Positions 26,937 through 35,916 of a DNA stretch of 64,000 nucleotides are shown piece by piece. Source of the DNA: Spirochaetales bacterium (GTDB lineage Bacteria; Spirochaetota; Spirochaetia; Treponematales; Treponemataceae). The stretch covers positions 1 through 64,000 of the forward strand of contig QKEL01000014.1 in assembly GCA_003252395.1 (NCBI GenBank). The letters are read 5' to 3'. Within the stretch, counting starts at the first letter, position 1; each line of letters opens with the position of its first letter. Under the pieces are notes generated by a model, which did no database searches, was not told the origin of the DNA, and saw nothing but the letters and a program-made list of their open reading frames with translations. The position numbers and the translations under genes were made by a program.

Positions 26937-28700
26937 GTGAGAAGAAATGTGCCTTTTTTATGGATAATCATCGGGATCACGATACCGGCGCTGGGCATGC
27001 TCGCGTGGAACCAGTTCAACTGGCTGGAAGAGCTCCAGGTGCGCGATAAGGCGAGGATAGAGGCCCGCATGATAGACGGGGCCCAAAGCCTCTCCAAGCG
27101 CATTAAGGAAGAGCTCTACTATTTGCCCTCGGTGTTCCGCATTCGCGTTTCCGACCCCAAGGCAGTGGACTCCGTGATCGGCGAGCGGATGGATTTTTGG
27201 AATTACTATTCCGCCGAGCCGGCCCTCCTTTCCGAGTTGTATTTTATGGGCGGCTCCGACGGGGACGCGAAAAAATGGAACGGCGCCTCGTTCGTCCCCG
27301 CTGCCCTTCCCGAGGCGTTTTATTTCCCCGATGGCGACTCTGACCAACGGGCCTTCTTCAATGCCCGAATCGTCGATTCGCCCATGGAAACCTTCCTCCT
27401 ATTGCCCGTGGACGTCGGCACCCGAAAGAACGCCCTCATCCTCTGCGGCCTGGACAAAAAGGTTTTGCTTACGCGGGTTATCCCCTCCCTCGCCGAGGAA
27501 ACGCTGGGAGGCGCCGAGGCCTACGCCTTCCGGGTACTCGATTCTCAGACGGGCGAAATTCTATGGACCTCCCGCGGGAAAGCGAATGACCCGGTATTCG
27601 CCCGCGTGGACTTGGACGTTCCCCTGTTCGGGCAGTTTGAGCTGCCCTCGTTCGAGCAGGGGCCTTCCTTTCGGCTCCAGCGGATCGACGGCGACTACAT
27701 CCAGGTATTCTCGATCGTCAAACAGCGCGTGAAAATCGACGAATCGATACCGCCCGGCGACGTGCCGCCCCAATTATTCCGGAATATCCGGCTGCAAATC
27801 GCCAACCGCGACGCTTCACTCGCCGCCCTGTCCCGCCGCGCCACCGTTCAGAACGCCGTATTGAGTTTCGGCGTGGTACTGCTCCTGGTGGCCGTCATGA
27901 TCGTCCTCGTTGAGGCGAACCGTCGGTCAATTCGCCTGGCGAAAAGCCAGCAAGAGTTTATCGCCACCGTGACCCACGAACTGAAAACCCCGCTGGCCGT
28001 TATCTCCTCGGCCGCGCAAAACCTGACCGACGGGCTTATTCGGGACCAGCGGAAGGCGGAGCAGTACGGCACGATGATACGCAAGGAAGCGGTCCGACTC
28101 GGCGCCTCGATCGAGCATTTCCTCCTTTATTCGAACACCAATTCCGTTACCCGCACGAAGCCGGAGCGCATAACCGTCGCCGACCTGATCCAATCGGCCC
28201 TTCGCTTTACCGAGGAGGAACGGCAATTGAACGGGTTCAGGACGGAGGTGAGCCTTCCCAAGGAAGATATCTGGGTGGAGGGCGACAGGATCGCCCTGGA
28301 ATCGGTATTCCGCAACCTCGCGCAGAACGTGTTACGCCACGCGGGCGAGGGCAAATACATGGGGATAATCGTGTCCGCCCCGGAAGCGAAAGCGAGGCGA
28401 AAACGCGGCGAAACCGTTACCGTCAAGGTGCGGGACAAGGGGCCCGGAATATCGCAAAAGGAAAAAAAGGCTATTTTTGAGCCGTTTGTACGCGGCCGGT
28501 ACGCGGTTAACAACCAGATCCCGGGAAACGGAATCGGTTTAAACCTCGTCAGGCGAATCGTAACCCTCCACGGGGGCGCGATAGCCGTGGAAAGCAAGCC
28601 GAACGCCGGGAGCACGTTCATCGTCACCCTCCCCGCGGCGAAAACGGATGCGTCCGCGCAAACCGGCGGGGAATCGCACGCCTTCGGCGAAGGAGAATGA
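26937..28700 (+). CDS. sensor histidine kinase
   Basis: 587 residues: N-terminal membrane segment (about 7-24), a large periplasmic sensor region to about 300, a second segment (305-325), then a kinase core without an obvious HAMP domain. The H-box has H347 in FIATVTHELKTPLAV; the N-box (VFRNLAQNVLRHA), G1 (RDKGPGIS), F (FEPF) and G2 (GNGIGLNLV) are all present. It starts with GTG and has only AAGG a base away, so a leaderless or poorly translated mRNA is possible. The response regulator follows with 1 bp between stop and start. Confidence 0.9.
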   Translation: MRRNVPFLWIIIGITIPALGMLAWNQFNWLEELQVRDKARIEARMIDGAQSLSKRIKEELYYLPSVFRIRVSDPKAVDSVIGERMDFWNYYSAEPALLSELYFMGGSDGDAKKWNGASFVPAALPEAFYFPDGDSDQRAFFNARIVDSPMETFLLLPVDVGTRKNALILCGLDKKVLLTRVIPSLAEETLGGAEAYAFRVLDSQTGEILWTSRGKANDPVFARVDLDVPLFGQFELPSFEQGPSFRLQRIDGDYIQVFSIVKQRVKIDESIPPGDVPPQLFRNIRLQIANRDASLAALSRRATVQNAVLSFGVVLLLVAVMIVLVEANRRSIRLAKSQQEFIATVTHELKTPLAVISSAAQNLTDGLIRDQRKAEQYGTMIRKEAVRLGASIEHFLLYSNTNSVTRTKPERITVADLIQSALRFTEEERQLNGFRTEVSLPKEDIWVEGDRIALESVFRNLAQNVLRHAGEGKYMGIIVSAPEAKARRKRGETVTVKVRDKGPGISQKEKKAIFEPFVRGRYAVNNQIPGNGIGLNLVRRIVTLHGGAIAVESKPNAGSTFIVTLPAAKTDASAQTGGESHAFGEGE

Positions 28701-28701
28701 T

Positions 28702-29403
28702 ATGGGCGCGAAGATACTGATGATCGAGGATGAGGCGGGCATTATTCTCACGGTGGGCGACCGGCTTGCGGCCGAGGGCTTCGATTTCGAATCCTGCCCC
28801 GACGGGATCGCCGGCGAGGCGATCGCGCGAAACGGAAACCATGACCTGATACTGCTGGACGTCATGCTTCCCGGAAAAGACGGGTTCGCCGTTTGCGAGT
28901 CCCTGCGGGCCGCGGGAGTCACCAAGCCGATTCTGATGCTCACCGCGCGGGGGCAGGTTTCCGACCGGGTCACGGGCCTCAGGCTCGGAGCGGACGATTA
29001 CCTCGGAAAGCCCTTCGACATGGCCGAGCTGATAGCCCGCATTCAGGCCTTGCTCCGCCGCGCCGAGGCGTCGGCCCATGCCTACGACACCGGCGCGGAA
29101 CGCGTAAACGGGGACCTCGTCATCGATTTAAAGCGCGGCTACATCTCCCTGAAAGGGGTCGAATCCGCCCTTTCCGCCCAGGAAATCAAGCTGCTGGATT
29201 ACCTGTACCGCCACGCGGACGCCATCGTGTCGCGGGAGGAGCTATTGAATACCGTTTGGGGATACGATTCGGAGATTACCACGAGGACCATCGACGTGCA
29301 CGTGGCGCGACTGAGGCAAAAGCTCGGCGACGTCAAGGACGTTTCCCGCTACATTCACACCGTCCGCGGCATCGGATACAAGTTTACGCCCCCGAGGAGC
29401 TGA
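28702..29403 (+). CDS. OmpR/PhoB-type response regulator
   Basis: 233 residues. Receiver domain with acidic E9/D10, phosphoacceptor D53 (LLDVMLPGKDG), T81 and K103 (LGKPFD), then a winged-helix DNA-binding domain ending VRGIGYKF. The ATG is preceded by AAGGAGAATG overlapping the end of the kinase gene. It probably controls the divergent efflux operon and its own operon through the TTAC-N6-GTAA sites. The last 20 bp overlap the convergent aat gene. Confidence 0.93.
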   Translation: MGAKILMIEDEAGIILTVGDRLAAEGFDFESCPDGIAGEAIARNGNHDLILLDVMLPGKDGFAVCESLRAAGVTKPILMLTARGQVSDRVTGLRLGADDYLGKPFDMAELIARIQALLRRAEASAHAYDTGAERVNGDLVIDLKRGYISLKGVESALSAQEIKLLDYLYRHADAIVSREELLNTVWGYDSEITTRTIDVHVARLRQKLGDVKDVSRYIHTVRGIGYKFTPPRS

Positions 29404-30139
29404 GCAAATCGGGGCGCCACAGGCCGCGGGTAAGGGTCGAATCGGCCAATAGCGCGCTCAGTTTTCGAAGGTACGCGGTGCGCGAAATATTCGTCCCGCC
29501 GAAACGCGCCATATTATCGGTGTATACCTGCGAGTCGATCATTTTCCCGCCGAGGTCGCCGAAGAAACGCGTAGCGAACGTAACGAAGGCGATTTTCGCC
29601 GCGTCGGGTACCCGGGTGAACATGGATTCGCCGAAAAACACCGGCCCCAGGCGCACGCCGTAAAGGCCTCCCACCAAATCGCCGCCTATCCAGGCTTCCA
29701 CCGAGTGGGCCACCCCTTCCCGATGCAGCTCCGCGTAAGCGGCGATCATATCGTCGGTTATCCACGTCCCGTCCTGGCCGGGTCGGGCGACGGCGGAGCA
29801 GTATCGAATAACGCGGTCGAAGGACGTATCGGTTTTCACGGTCACCGGGGAAGCCTTCATGGTGCGGCCCAAACGCGAGGGGATATGGAAGGTTTCCGGC
29901 AAAATCACGAAGCGCGGGTCGGGAGACTGCCAATATAGGGGATCTTCCTCGTTGAACCAGGGAAATATCCCCTGGGTATAGGCGGAAACGAGCATGCCCG
30001 GGGAAAGGTTCCCTCCCACGGCCACTACCGTTCCCTGCGTCTCCTCGGGATCGGGAAATTCGAATCGATCGTCTATGTCCAGGTACGGAAAGTCGGGGTC
30101 GCACCGGCTTTCCGCGTCGTATTCCCTACAGCGGCGCAC
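29384..30139 (-). CDS. aat: leucyl/phenylalanyl-tRNA-protein transferase
   Basis: Transfers Leu or Phe from aminoacyl-tRNA to the N-terminus of proteins that begin with Lys or Arg, marking them for ClpS/ClpAP. The 251-residue sequence has the family landmarks: VVAVGGNLSPGMLVSAYTQG, FPWF, PDPRFVI, HSVEAW, GGLYGV and FGESMF. It lies 9 bp after clpA in the same direction, so the N-degron pathway genes form one operon. Its 3' end overlaps the response regulator gene by 20 bp. Confidence 0.93.
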   Translation of the reverse strand: MRRCREYDAESRCDPDFPYLDIDDRFEFPDPEETQGTVVAVGGNLSPGMLVSAYTQGIFPWFNEEDPLYWQSPDPRFVILPETFHIPSRLGRTMKASPVTVKTDTSFDRVIRYCSAVARPGQDGTWITDDMIAAYAELHREGVAHSVEAWIGGDLVGGLYGVRLGPVFFGESMFTRVPDAAKIAFVTFATRFFGDLGGKMIDSQVYTDNMARFGGTNISRTAYLRKLSALLADSTLTRGLWRPDLLSSSGA

Positions 30140-30148
30140 GGGCGCTCC

Positions 30149-32692
30149 TTACGCGACGGGAGAGACGCGGACGGTCTCGGTTCCGTTTTCGATCACGGCT
30201 TCGCAGCGGGCGGTACCTCCCGAAGACAGGTCTCCGAATAGCACCATATCGACCAAGGGCGTGGTAATCAGGTCTTCCACGAGCCGGGCCACGTTTCGGG
30301 CGCCGAACTCCGGCGAATACCCCAACCGGGCGATGAGCGCCACCGCCTCGGGCGTTGTCGCGAGCGAAACGCCTTTTTCCGACAGGCGGTCCCGTACCGC
30401 ATGGAGCTCCTTCCGAACGATGGATTCCATAACCTCGGCCGAAAGGTGGTTGAACCGGACTACCGCGTCCAATCGGTTGCGGAATTCCGGCGTAAAGGTC
30501 CGGTCCACTGCCTCGTTCACGGCCTCGTCGGAAATTTCGCGGCCGCCGAAGCCGATCATGGGCTTCCCGATGTCACGGGCGCCCGCGTTGCTCGTCATGA
30601 TGAGTATCACGTTCCGGAAATCGGCCTTTCGGCCCTGATTGTCCGTGAGCGTCGCGTAATCCATGATCTGGAGCAGGATATTGAAAATATCGGGATGGGC
30701 CTTCTCGATTTCGTCTAAAAGGACGACGGCGTGGGGCGTTTTCCGAACGGCGTCGGTCAAAAGGCCGCCCTCCTCGAACCCGACATAGCCGGGCGGGGAA
30801 CCGATGAGGCGGCTTACCGTGTGCTTTTCCTGGTATTCGCTCATGTCAAACCGGTGCATGGCCACCCCGAGTTCGCCGGCAAGGGTGCGGGCGAGCTCGG
30901 TTTTTCCCACGCCGGTGGGGCCCACGAAGAGGAAATTGGCCACGGGCTTACCCGGGGCGCGGAACCCCGCGCGGGAACGCTTGACCGCCTTGGATACCGC
31001 CTTGATCGCGGCGTCCTGGCCGAATATCGCGCCGGAAAGAACGGACTCAAGCTCGCGTAGCCGCTCCGTTTCGTTGGTGGTAACCGTACGCTCGGGGATA
31101 CGAGCGATCTTCGCGACAACGGTCTCGACGAGCGCGCGGTCGATTACGGGGACTATTCGCTCGGGAGTTGCCGCGCCTTCGCCGACTGCCGCCGCGCCTT
31201 CGCCGTTTATCGCGTCGCCTCCCGTTACGGCGCGCTCCGAATCGATCGGCCTGGGTCCGGCGAGAATGCGGGCCTTGGCTCCCGCCTCGTCGATTATATC
31301 TATGGCCTTATCGGGCAACCGCCGCTCGGTAATGTACTGGTCGGAAAGCGTCACCGCCTGTTCTATGGCCTCGTCGGTATAGGTTACCGCGTGAAAGTCC
31401 TCGTAACGGCGCTTGAGACCGTGAAGTATGGCGATAGTATCGGTCACCGAGGGCTCCACGATATCTATCTTCTGGAACCGCCGCGAGAGGGCATGGTCCT
31501 TCTCGAAATACTTATTGTACTCCTCGTACGTGGTCGAGCCGATGCAGCGGATCTTTCCCGAGGTGAGCATGGGCTTGAGAAGGTTCGAGGCGTCCAGGGT
31601 CCCGCCGCCCGAGGAGCCGGCGCCGACCAGGGTATGTATTTCGTCGATGAAAAGGATGGCCTTTTTCTTCTTGAGCAGCTCCTCGGTTACCCGCTTGATC
31701 CGCTCCTCGAAGTCGCCCCTGAATTTCGTTCCCGCGACGAGGGCCCCCATGTCCAGGCTGTACACCTCGTATCCCGAAAGGAGCTCCGGCACGTCGCCCG
31801 AGGCGATTCTCTGCGCGAGCCCTTCGGTAATCGCGGTTTTGCCCACCCCCGCGTCGCCCACGTGGATGGGATTGTTTTTCATGCGCCTGCACAGCACCTG
31901 AACGGTGCGCTCGATTTCCTCGGCCCGGCCGATCAGGGGCTCCAGGGTCCCGGCCCGAGCCAGGGCCGTAAGCTCCACGGCGTACCGCTCCAGAAAGCTC
32001 TTCTTTCCCTGCTTTTGCTTGCCCTGATCGCCAAACGCGGCGTCTGCCGGCCCCTGTTCGGCCTGCGAGGGGTTTTCTTCCCCGTCGGGCCCGCTTTCCC
32101 CCGCGCCGTCGGCGGCGCCGCGCGGCACTCCGTCCGAACGGCCCGGGTTGAATAGGCCGCCGGGAAAGAGTTCCCCGGAGGGGATCCCGTCGGGGTTCGA
32201 ATCGAAAAGGCCGTCGTCGGTCCCGATTTCCGCGTCCATGCCTTCCGGGTATTTTTCGTCCTCGTTAATGCCCCCGTGGCTGATCACCTCCAGGAGCATG
32301 AGCCTATCCAGCCCGCCGCGCCTCAGGTAATAGGAGCTGTAGTTGCGGTCCTCGTCGAGAAGGCTCACCAATATATCGCTCAGCTCCAAAACGGGCTTTT
32401 CCGCGCTCTCGCAGTGAATCACCGCGCGCTGAAACACGTTTTGAAAACCGACGGTCTGCAGGGGCTCGCGGCTCGTCATGACGGGCATGTTTTTCCGGAG
32501 ATACTCGTCCACGCTGTCGTGGATATACGCGATGTCCGCGCCGCAAAGGGCGAGCATTTTCAGGGCGGGCGGATGGTCGAGCGCCGCGAGCAAAACGTGC
32601 TCGGGGGTCACGTATTCGTGGCCCCGGGTTCTCGCGTCGGTCCAGGCCTGGTCAAGCACCTTTTGCACGGCGCCGCTTATCTTGATTTTCAC
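30149..32692 (-). CDS. clpA: ClpA unfoldase (ClpAP subunit)
   Basis: Hexameric AAA+ unfoldase that feeds substrates to ClpP. 847 residues from a GTG start that overlaps the clpS stop (GTGA); GGAGA is upstream. N-domain to about 140, then an acidic Gly/Pro/Asp-rich linker (142-230) much longer than usual, then AAA1 with Walker A GDAGVGKT (279-286) and AAA2 with GPTGVGKT. The ClpP-docking loop motif IGFGG follows KPM in AAA2. A second insertion rich in Gly/Glu/Ala follows GPRPIDSERAV, at the end of AAA1. No clpP is in the window. Confidence 0.93.
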   Translation of the reverse strand: MKIKISGAVQKVLDQAWTDARTRGHEYVTPEHVLLAALDHPPALKMLALCGADIAYIHDSVDEYLRKNMPVMTSREPLQTVGFQNVFQRAVIHCESAEKPVLELSDILVSLLDEDRNYSSYYLRRGGLDRLMLLEVISHGGINEDEKYPEGMDAEIGTDDGLFDSNPDGIPSGELFPGGLFNPGRSDGVPRGAADGAGESGPDGEENPSQAEQGPADAAFGDQGKQKQGKKSFLERYAVELTALARAGTLEPLIGRAEEIERTVQVLCRRMKNNPIHVGDAGVGKTAITEGLAQRIASGDVPELLSGYEVYSLDMGALVAGTKFRGDFEERIKRVTEELLKKKKAILFIDEIHTLVGAGSSGGGTLDASNLLKPMLTSGKIRCIGSTTYEEYNKYFEKDHALSRRFQKIDIVEPSVTDTIAILHGLKRRYEDFHAVTYTDEAIEQAVTLSDQYITERRLPDKAIDIIDEAGAKARILAGPRPIDSERAVTGGDAINGEGAAAVGEGAATPERIVPVIDRALVETVVAKIARIPERTVTTNETERLRELESVLSGAIFGQDAAIKAVSKAVKRSRAGFRAPGKPVANFLFVGPTGVGKTELARTLAGELGVAMHRFDMSEYQEKHTVSRLIGSPPGYVGFEEGGLLTDAVRKTPHAVVLLDEIEKAHPDIFNILLQIMDYATLTDNQGRKADFRNVILIMTSNAGARDIGKPMIGFGGREISDEAVNEAVDRTFTPEFRNRLDAVVRFNHLSAEVMESIVRKELHAVRDRLSEKGVSLATTPEAVALIARLGYSPEFGARNVARLVEDLITTPLVDMVLFGDLSSGGTARCEAVIENGTETVRVSPVA

Positions 32693-32994
32693 TGGTTCTC
32701 CATTACGCACCGAAGGGGATACCCGTTTGAGCGGGCCGCCTCGTGCACCTGAACGCAACGGGTCGCCGCGATGTCGTAGGTATACGACCCCACCACGCCC
32801 CGTCCCTTTTTATGAACGTCTTCCATTATTCTCCAGGCGTCTTCCTGACTCTTGTGGAATACCGCGATGAGCACGGCTATCACGAATTCCTTGCTCGTGA
32901 AGTCGTCGTTGAGGAGTATGACCCGAAAATGCTCGGGTTCTCGCAAGTCTTCGGATAGGCCGGTCTTGCTTTCGGTTCCGTTCATGAATTCCAT
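32689..32994 (-). CDS. clpS: ATP-dependent Clp protease adaptor ClpS
   Basis: Binds N-terminal Leu, Phe, Tyr or Trp of substrates and delivers them to ClpA. 101 residues with the ClpS signature: FRVILLNDDFTSKEFV, HKSQEDA, VHKKGRGVVG and YTYDIAATR. First gene of clpS-clpA-aat; its stop overlaps the clpA start by 4 bp. The first ATG of the frame is taken; an ATG 9 bp later is nearly as good. Confidence 0.95.
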   Translation of the reverse strand: MEFMNGTESKTGLSEDLREPEHFRVILLNDDFTSKEFVIAVLIAVFHKSQEDAWRIMEDVHKKGRGVVGSYTYDIAATRCVQVHEAARSNGYPLRCVMENQ

Positions 32995-33079
32995 ACGCTA
33001 TAAAAATACTGCAAATCCGGCGGGGAAACAACAGCAATACGCCTTGCGCGAAGCGGTCCCGGCGTGTCATTATAGAACC

Positions 33080-33862
33080 ATGAAATCGGTGGTATCCTGG
33101 AACGTGAACGGCATCCGCGCCGTGGAAAAGAAGGGCTTTTTGGAGTGGCTTTCCCGGGAAATTCCCGACGTGCTTTGCCTGCAGGAAACCAAGGCGCACC
33201 GGGGGCAGGTAACGCCCGAACTGGCCGATCCGGTGGTCTCCGGGGTGCGGTACCGGTCGTGGTGGAGTTCCGCGAAAAAGGCCGGTTACTCCGGCACCGC
33301 GATATACAGCCGCGTCGAGCCGGAAGACGTGCGCGTCCTCGGGGTAAGCGAGTTTGACGACGAAGGCCGGGTCATAATCGCGCGGTTTCCCGAAGCCGAC
33401 GTCATCTCCGCCTATTTTCCCAATTCCCAAGAAGCCGGCGCCCGCCTCGGCTATAAGCTGGCCTTCAACGCGGCGATTCGCGAGGAGTGCGACCGCATAG
33501 TCGCCTCGGGCAGGAACGTGATCCTCTGCGGGGACTACAACGTCGCCCACAAACCGATTGACCTCGCGAATCCCAAAAGCAACGAAAAGAACCCGGGGTA
33601 CCTGCCCGAAGAGCGCGCCTGGATGGACAGCTTCATAGACTCAGGCTACGTGGATACGTTCCGCGCCTTCTGTTCCGAGCCCCAGCAGTATACCTGGTGG
33701 AGCTACCGGTTCAAGGCCCGGGAAAAGAACGTGGGGTGGCGGATAGACTACGCCTGCGTGAACCCCGGCTTTATGGACCGCGTCGCTTCCTCTACCATAC
33801 TCTCGGACGTCATGGGCTCCGATCATTGCCCCGTCAAGATTACCTATGCGGATCAAGTATAA
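33080..33862 (+). CDS. xth: exodeoxyribonuclease III
   Basis: AP endonuclease/3'-5' exonuclease of base-excision repair. 260 residues with family motifs SWNVNGIRA, LCLQETKA, GYSGTAIYSR, CGDYNVAH, WRIDYACV and the catalytic histidine in GSDHCPV. The start MKSVVSWNVNGIRA fits the family; the reading frame is open further upstream but runs antisense to clpS. No ribosome-binding site is seen. It overlaps the rhomboid gene by 17 bp. Confidence 0.93.
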   Translation: MKSVVSWNVNGIRAVEKKGFLEWLSREIPDVLCLQETKAHRGQVTPELADPVVSGVRYRSWWSSAKKAGYSGTAIYSRVEPEDVRVLGVSEFDDEGRVIIARFPEADVISAYFPNSQEAGARLGYKLAFNAAIREECDRIVASGRNVILCGDYNVAHKPIDLANPKSNEKNPGYLPEERAWMDSFIDSGYVDTFRAFCSEPQQYTWWSYRFKAREKNVGWRIDYACVNPGFMDRVASSTILSDVMGSDHCPVKITYADQV

Positions 33863-34706
33863 CGCCCCGACCACCCTCACCTACGCCTTCCTCTGCTCGC
33901 TCGTGGTTTTCCTCGACGGTTCGGCCCTTCACGGGCTTACGCGGGCCTTTTTCACCGTTCCCGACGCCGTCAGTTTCGACCTCCTGAATCCCCTGGACTA
34001 CCTTCGGTTATTCACCCACATCGCGGGCCACGCGGATTGGAACCACCTGATCAACAACTTCGCCTACATATTGCTTCTAGGGCCGATGCTCGAGGAAACC
34101 TACGGGTCACTGACCATGGCCCTCATGATCGTGGTAACCGGTTTCGTGACGGGAGTGCTCAACGCCTGCTTTTTTCCCCACCCGCTCCTGGGAGCCTCGG
34201 GCGTGGTCTTCATGATGATACTGCTCGCCTCCTTCACAAACCACGGGAAGGACGACGTGCCCCTCACGTTCATCCTCATCGTTATCCTGTATCTCGGCAA
34301 GGAAATCCTCAACGCCTTCAAGGGCGACGATATATCCCAATTCGCCCACCTCGCGGGCGGATTGTGCGGTAGCCTCTTTGGCTTCTTCCAGCCTCCCGCT
34401 CGGGCTTCCGAGCGGGCAAAGGCCGCCGCGAAAAAGCCGCCCGTCGGGCCGGACGCCGATTACCGAACGCTTCGGCCCGGAAACGCGAAAACCCAATCCC
34501 TTGCCCCGCCGCGGGCGGCGGAGGCCAACGGCGCAAAAATTAAGGCGCGCCCGAGCGTTGACGCCCGCCCCCATCCCTCGCGGCAGCCGAGAAGCAAGGC
34601 GCTGCCCCAAGACGAAACGCCGCAGGGAAAGGGAAAGGCAAGTACCGCGGGAACCCGAAAACGCGCGCCCAAAGACGGCGCCAACGTGGCCCTGAAAAAA
34701 GGCTGA
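33846..34706 (+). CDS. rhomboid-family intramembrane serine protease
   Basis: Cleaves transmembrane helices of other proteins. The nucleophile is S118 in GASG and the general base H168 in FAHLAGG, with HADWNHLINN as the N-terminal helix motif. About six membrane segments end near residue 185. A basic, Pro/Ala/Lys-rich tail of about 100 residues follows (190-286), unlikely to be folded. Target proteins are unknown. It is translationally coupled to xth by a 17-bp overlap. Confidence 0.85.
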   Translation: MRIKYNAPTTLTYAFLCSLVVFLDGSALHGLTRAFFTVPDAVSFDLLNPLDYLRLFTHIAGHADWNHLINNFAYILLLGPMLEETYGSLTMALMIVVTGFVTGVLNACFFPHPLLGASGVVFMMILLASFTNHGKDDVPLTFILIVILYLGKEILNAFKGDDISQFAHLAGGLCGSLFGFFQPPARASERAKAAAKKPPVGPDADYRTLRPGNAKTQSLAPPRAAEANGAKIKARPSVDARPHPSRQPRSKALPQDETPQGKGKASTAGTRKRAPKDGANVALKKG

Positions 34707-34788
34707 CCTGCCGGCGGCGGGTTGAATATACCGCCCGCGACCCGAGCGACCCGAGCGACCCGCTCGAACCGAGTAAACCGCGCGGTAA

Positions 34789-34817
34789 TTGAAAGCCCTC
34801 TCCCGTTCTGTTATATT
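34789..34817 (+). promoter_or_regulatory. prfA promoter
   Basis: TTGAAA (34789-34794), 17-bp spacer, TATATT (34812-34817), with the ATG of prfA 17 bp further on. The remaining gap from 34707 holds only short GACCCGAGC-like repeats. Confidence 0.7.
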
Positions 34818-34834
34818 TTCCCGTAAGGAAACCG

Positions 34835-35905
34835 ATGCACGATAGATTACAACGGCTCAAGGCCCGCTTTATGGAGCTGGAAACGGAAATACAGAATCCC
34901 GACCTCGTCCGCGACCCAGCGCGCTACAAGGACACCATGCGCGAGCATGCATACCTGTCTAACCTCATGGAAGAATACGGAAACTACGTAAAGATAGAAG
35001 AAGGCATACGGGAGACGCGCGCCCTTGCCCAGGAAACCGACGATCACGACCTAAGGGAAATGGCGAAGGAAGAGCTACGGGAACTTGAGCTTGCGCTCCC
35101 GGCCAGCGAGGAACGGCTTAAATTCCTCCTCATACCCCCCGACCCCATGGAAGAAAAAAACATAATCATGGAAATTCGGGGCGGAACGGGGGGCGAGGAG
35201 GCGGCGCTCTTCGCGGCTGACCTTTACCGCATGTACGTCCGCTACGCCGAAACGAAGGGATGGAAATACGAAGTGCTCTCCTCAAACGAGACCGGCCTCG
35301 GCGGATACAAGGAAATCACCTTTTCCATTTCGGGGAAATACGTGTACGGAAGCCTCCGGTACGAATCGGGCGTTCACCGGGTACAGCGCGTCCCCGCGAC
35401 CGAGGCGTCCGGCAGGATCCACACCAGCGCCGTAACGGTCGCCGTTCTTCCCGAGGCCGAAGAGACCGAGATAACCATTCGCCAGGAAGACCTCAGGATA
35501 GACGTAATGCGCGCGGGCGGCCCGGGCGGGCAGTGCGTCAATACCACCGATTCGGCGGTACGGCTCACCCACTTGCCCACCGGCCTCGTGGTCATATGTC
35601 AGGACGAAAAAAGCCAGATAAAAAACAAGGCCAAGGCCATGCGCGTCCTCCGCACGCGGCTTTTCGAGCTGGAAGAAGACAAAAAGAACGCGGAACGCGC
35701 CGCGAACCGGAAGAGCCAGGTCGGATCGGGAGACCGCTCCGAGCGCATACGCACGTATAATTTCCCGCAGAACCGTCTCACGGACCACCGAATCAACCTC
35801 ACCCTCTACAAGCTGGATCTCGTCATGCAGGGCGACATAGGGGAACTCGTCGAAGCCCTGGCAATGTCCGCCCGCGAAGAACAGCTAAAAGCCCAAGCGG
35901 GCTGA
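34835..35905 (+). CDS. prfA: peptide chain release factor 1
   Basis: Recognises UAA and UAG and triggers peptide release. 356 residues with the codon-reading tripeptide PAT in [14 protein letters not shown] and the catalytic GGQ in GGPGGQCVN near residue 230, so it is RF1 and not RF2. AAGGAAA precedes the ATG. First gene of prfA-prmC-rel, with the enzyme that methylates its GGQ glutamine encoded next. Confidence 0.96.
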   Translation: MHDRLQRLKARFMELETEIQNPDLVRDPARYKDTMREHAYLSNLMEEYGNYVKIEEGIRETRALAQETDDHDLREMAKEELRELELALPASEERLKFLLIPPDPMEEKNIIMEIRGGTGGEEAALFAADLYRMYVRYAETKGWKYEVLSSNETGLGGYKEITFSISGKYVYGSLRYESGVHRVQRVPATEASGRIHTSAVTVAVLPEAEETEITIRQEDLRIDVMRAGGPGGQCVNTTDSAVRLTHLPTGLVVICQDEKSQIKNKAKAMRVLRTRLFELEEDKKNAERAANRKSQVGSGDRSERIRTYNFPQNRLTDHRINLTLYKLDLVMQGDIGELVEALAMSAREEQLKAQAG

Positions 35906-35916
35906 ACGGCCGCGCC

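Noticed and set aside
32852-33079. Longer N-terminus for exonuclease III
   Set aside because: The upstream part of the open frame is antisense to clpS; the family starts at the ATG at 33080.
34707-34788. GACCCGAGC repeats as a regulatory site
   Set aside because: Only two to three short imperfect copies in a G+C-rich gap; too weak to support a call.
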